Of a stretch of 55,638 nucleotides of DNA, positions 55,570 to 55,638 are shown one piece after another. Numbering within the stretch: the stretch's first letter is position 1; each line of letters starts with the position of its first letter. Under the pieces are notes generated by a model. It was not told the DNA's origin and ran no database searches. It was given only the letters and a program-made list of their open reading frames with translations. The translations under genes were made by a program, and so were the position numbers. Source of the stretch: Mesorhizobium sp. WSM3626 (lineage in GTDB: Bacteria; Pseudomonadota; Alphaproteobacteria; Rhizobiales; Rhizobiaceae); contig NZ_AZUY01000041.1 in assembly GCF_000513935.1 (NCBI RefSeq), forward strand, positions 1-55,638, written 5' to 3'.

Positions 55570-55581
55570 AGACTGCTGACA

Positions 55582-55610
55582 AACCCCCGTCGAATTTCGG
55601 CGGGGTTTTG
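55582..55610 (+). terminator. Terminator of eno
   Basis: AACCCC (55582-55587) pairs with GGGGTT (55602-55607), with CG pairs extending the stem around a loop containing TCGAATTT. It is followed by TTTTGTTTT. With the hairpin just before it, it forms a double terminator. Confidence 0.8.
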
Positions 55611-55638
55611 TTTTATGGGACTGAATGGATTTGCGATT

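Noticed and set aside
1..55638. tRNA, rRNA, CRISPR, insertion sequence or prophage genes
   Set aside because: I looked for cloverleaf-like arms, regular repeat-spacer units, transposase motifs and phage proteins and saw none.

Overview
The window is high-GC chromosomal DNA of an alphaproteobacterium of the order Rhizobiales, most like Mesorhizobium or a close relative in the Phyllobacteriaceae. The evidence is the ribosomal operon order with adk between secY and rpsM, a eukaryote-like glutamine synthetase II gene beside a divergent GstI-like gene, an ATP12 chaperone gene, and RIME-type palindromes typical of rhizobia. I see no rRNA, tRNA, CRISPR array, insertion sequence or prophage.

Positions 1-15214 hold the end of tuf and the complete S10-spc-alpha cluster: rpsJ, rplC, rplD, rplW, rplB, rpsS, rplV, rpsC, rplP, rpmC, rpsQ, rplN, rplX, rplE, rpsN, rpsH, rplF, rplR, rpsE, rpmD, rplO, secY, adk, rpsM, rpsK, rpoA and rplQ, closed by a strong terminator. 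Genes in the first half are packed tightly. From rpsH onward most of the longer spacers carry strong inverted repeats, including two RIME-like elements and one terminator-like structure inside the operon.

Positions 15344-27155 hold a Do-type periplasmic protease, rarA, a DUF930 protein, an AspH/LpxO-like hydroxylase, an AT-richer GT-C-like membrane protein that looks acquired, crcB, a pseudouridine synthase, an EamA exporter, an ATP12 chaperone and an MFS transporter with an unusually large periplasmic insertion.

Positions 27235-31256 form a nitrogen assimilation block: a GstI-like regulator, glnII, glnA and glnB, with sigma-54 type promoters visible before glnII and glnB. It is followed by the NAD(P)HX repair enzyme gene, pccB, a DEAD-box RNA helicase, an alpha/beta hydrolase and a short-chain dehydrogenase.

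Positions 38741-42675 carry cysK, an AlaX-like tRNA editing gene, sseA, a GNAT acetyltransferase and a DUF1203 gene on one strand. Then come ald with a divergent Lrp-type regulator, a 5-formyltetrahydrofolate cyclo-ligase, a type II NADH dehydrogenase, a Tat-exported CpdB-like nucleotidase and a cyclopropane fatty acid synthase. The window ends with Dabb and VOC proteins, kdsA, dodecin, a PRC-barrel protein and eno. Two very short genes also seem real: a 44-residue membrane protein (50670-50804) and a 41-residue lipoprotein (53921-54046).

Most of the window is conserved housekeeping sequence, and I found no clear new multi-gene system. The best leads are the hairpin-filled spacers of the ribosomal operon, the glnII/GstI control region, the loop insertion in the MFS transporter, the AspH-like protein and the two very small genes.
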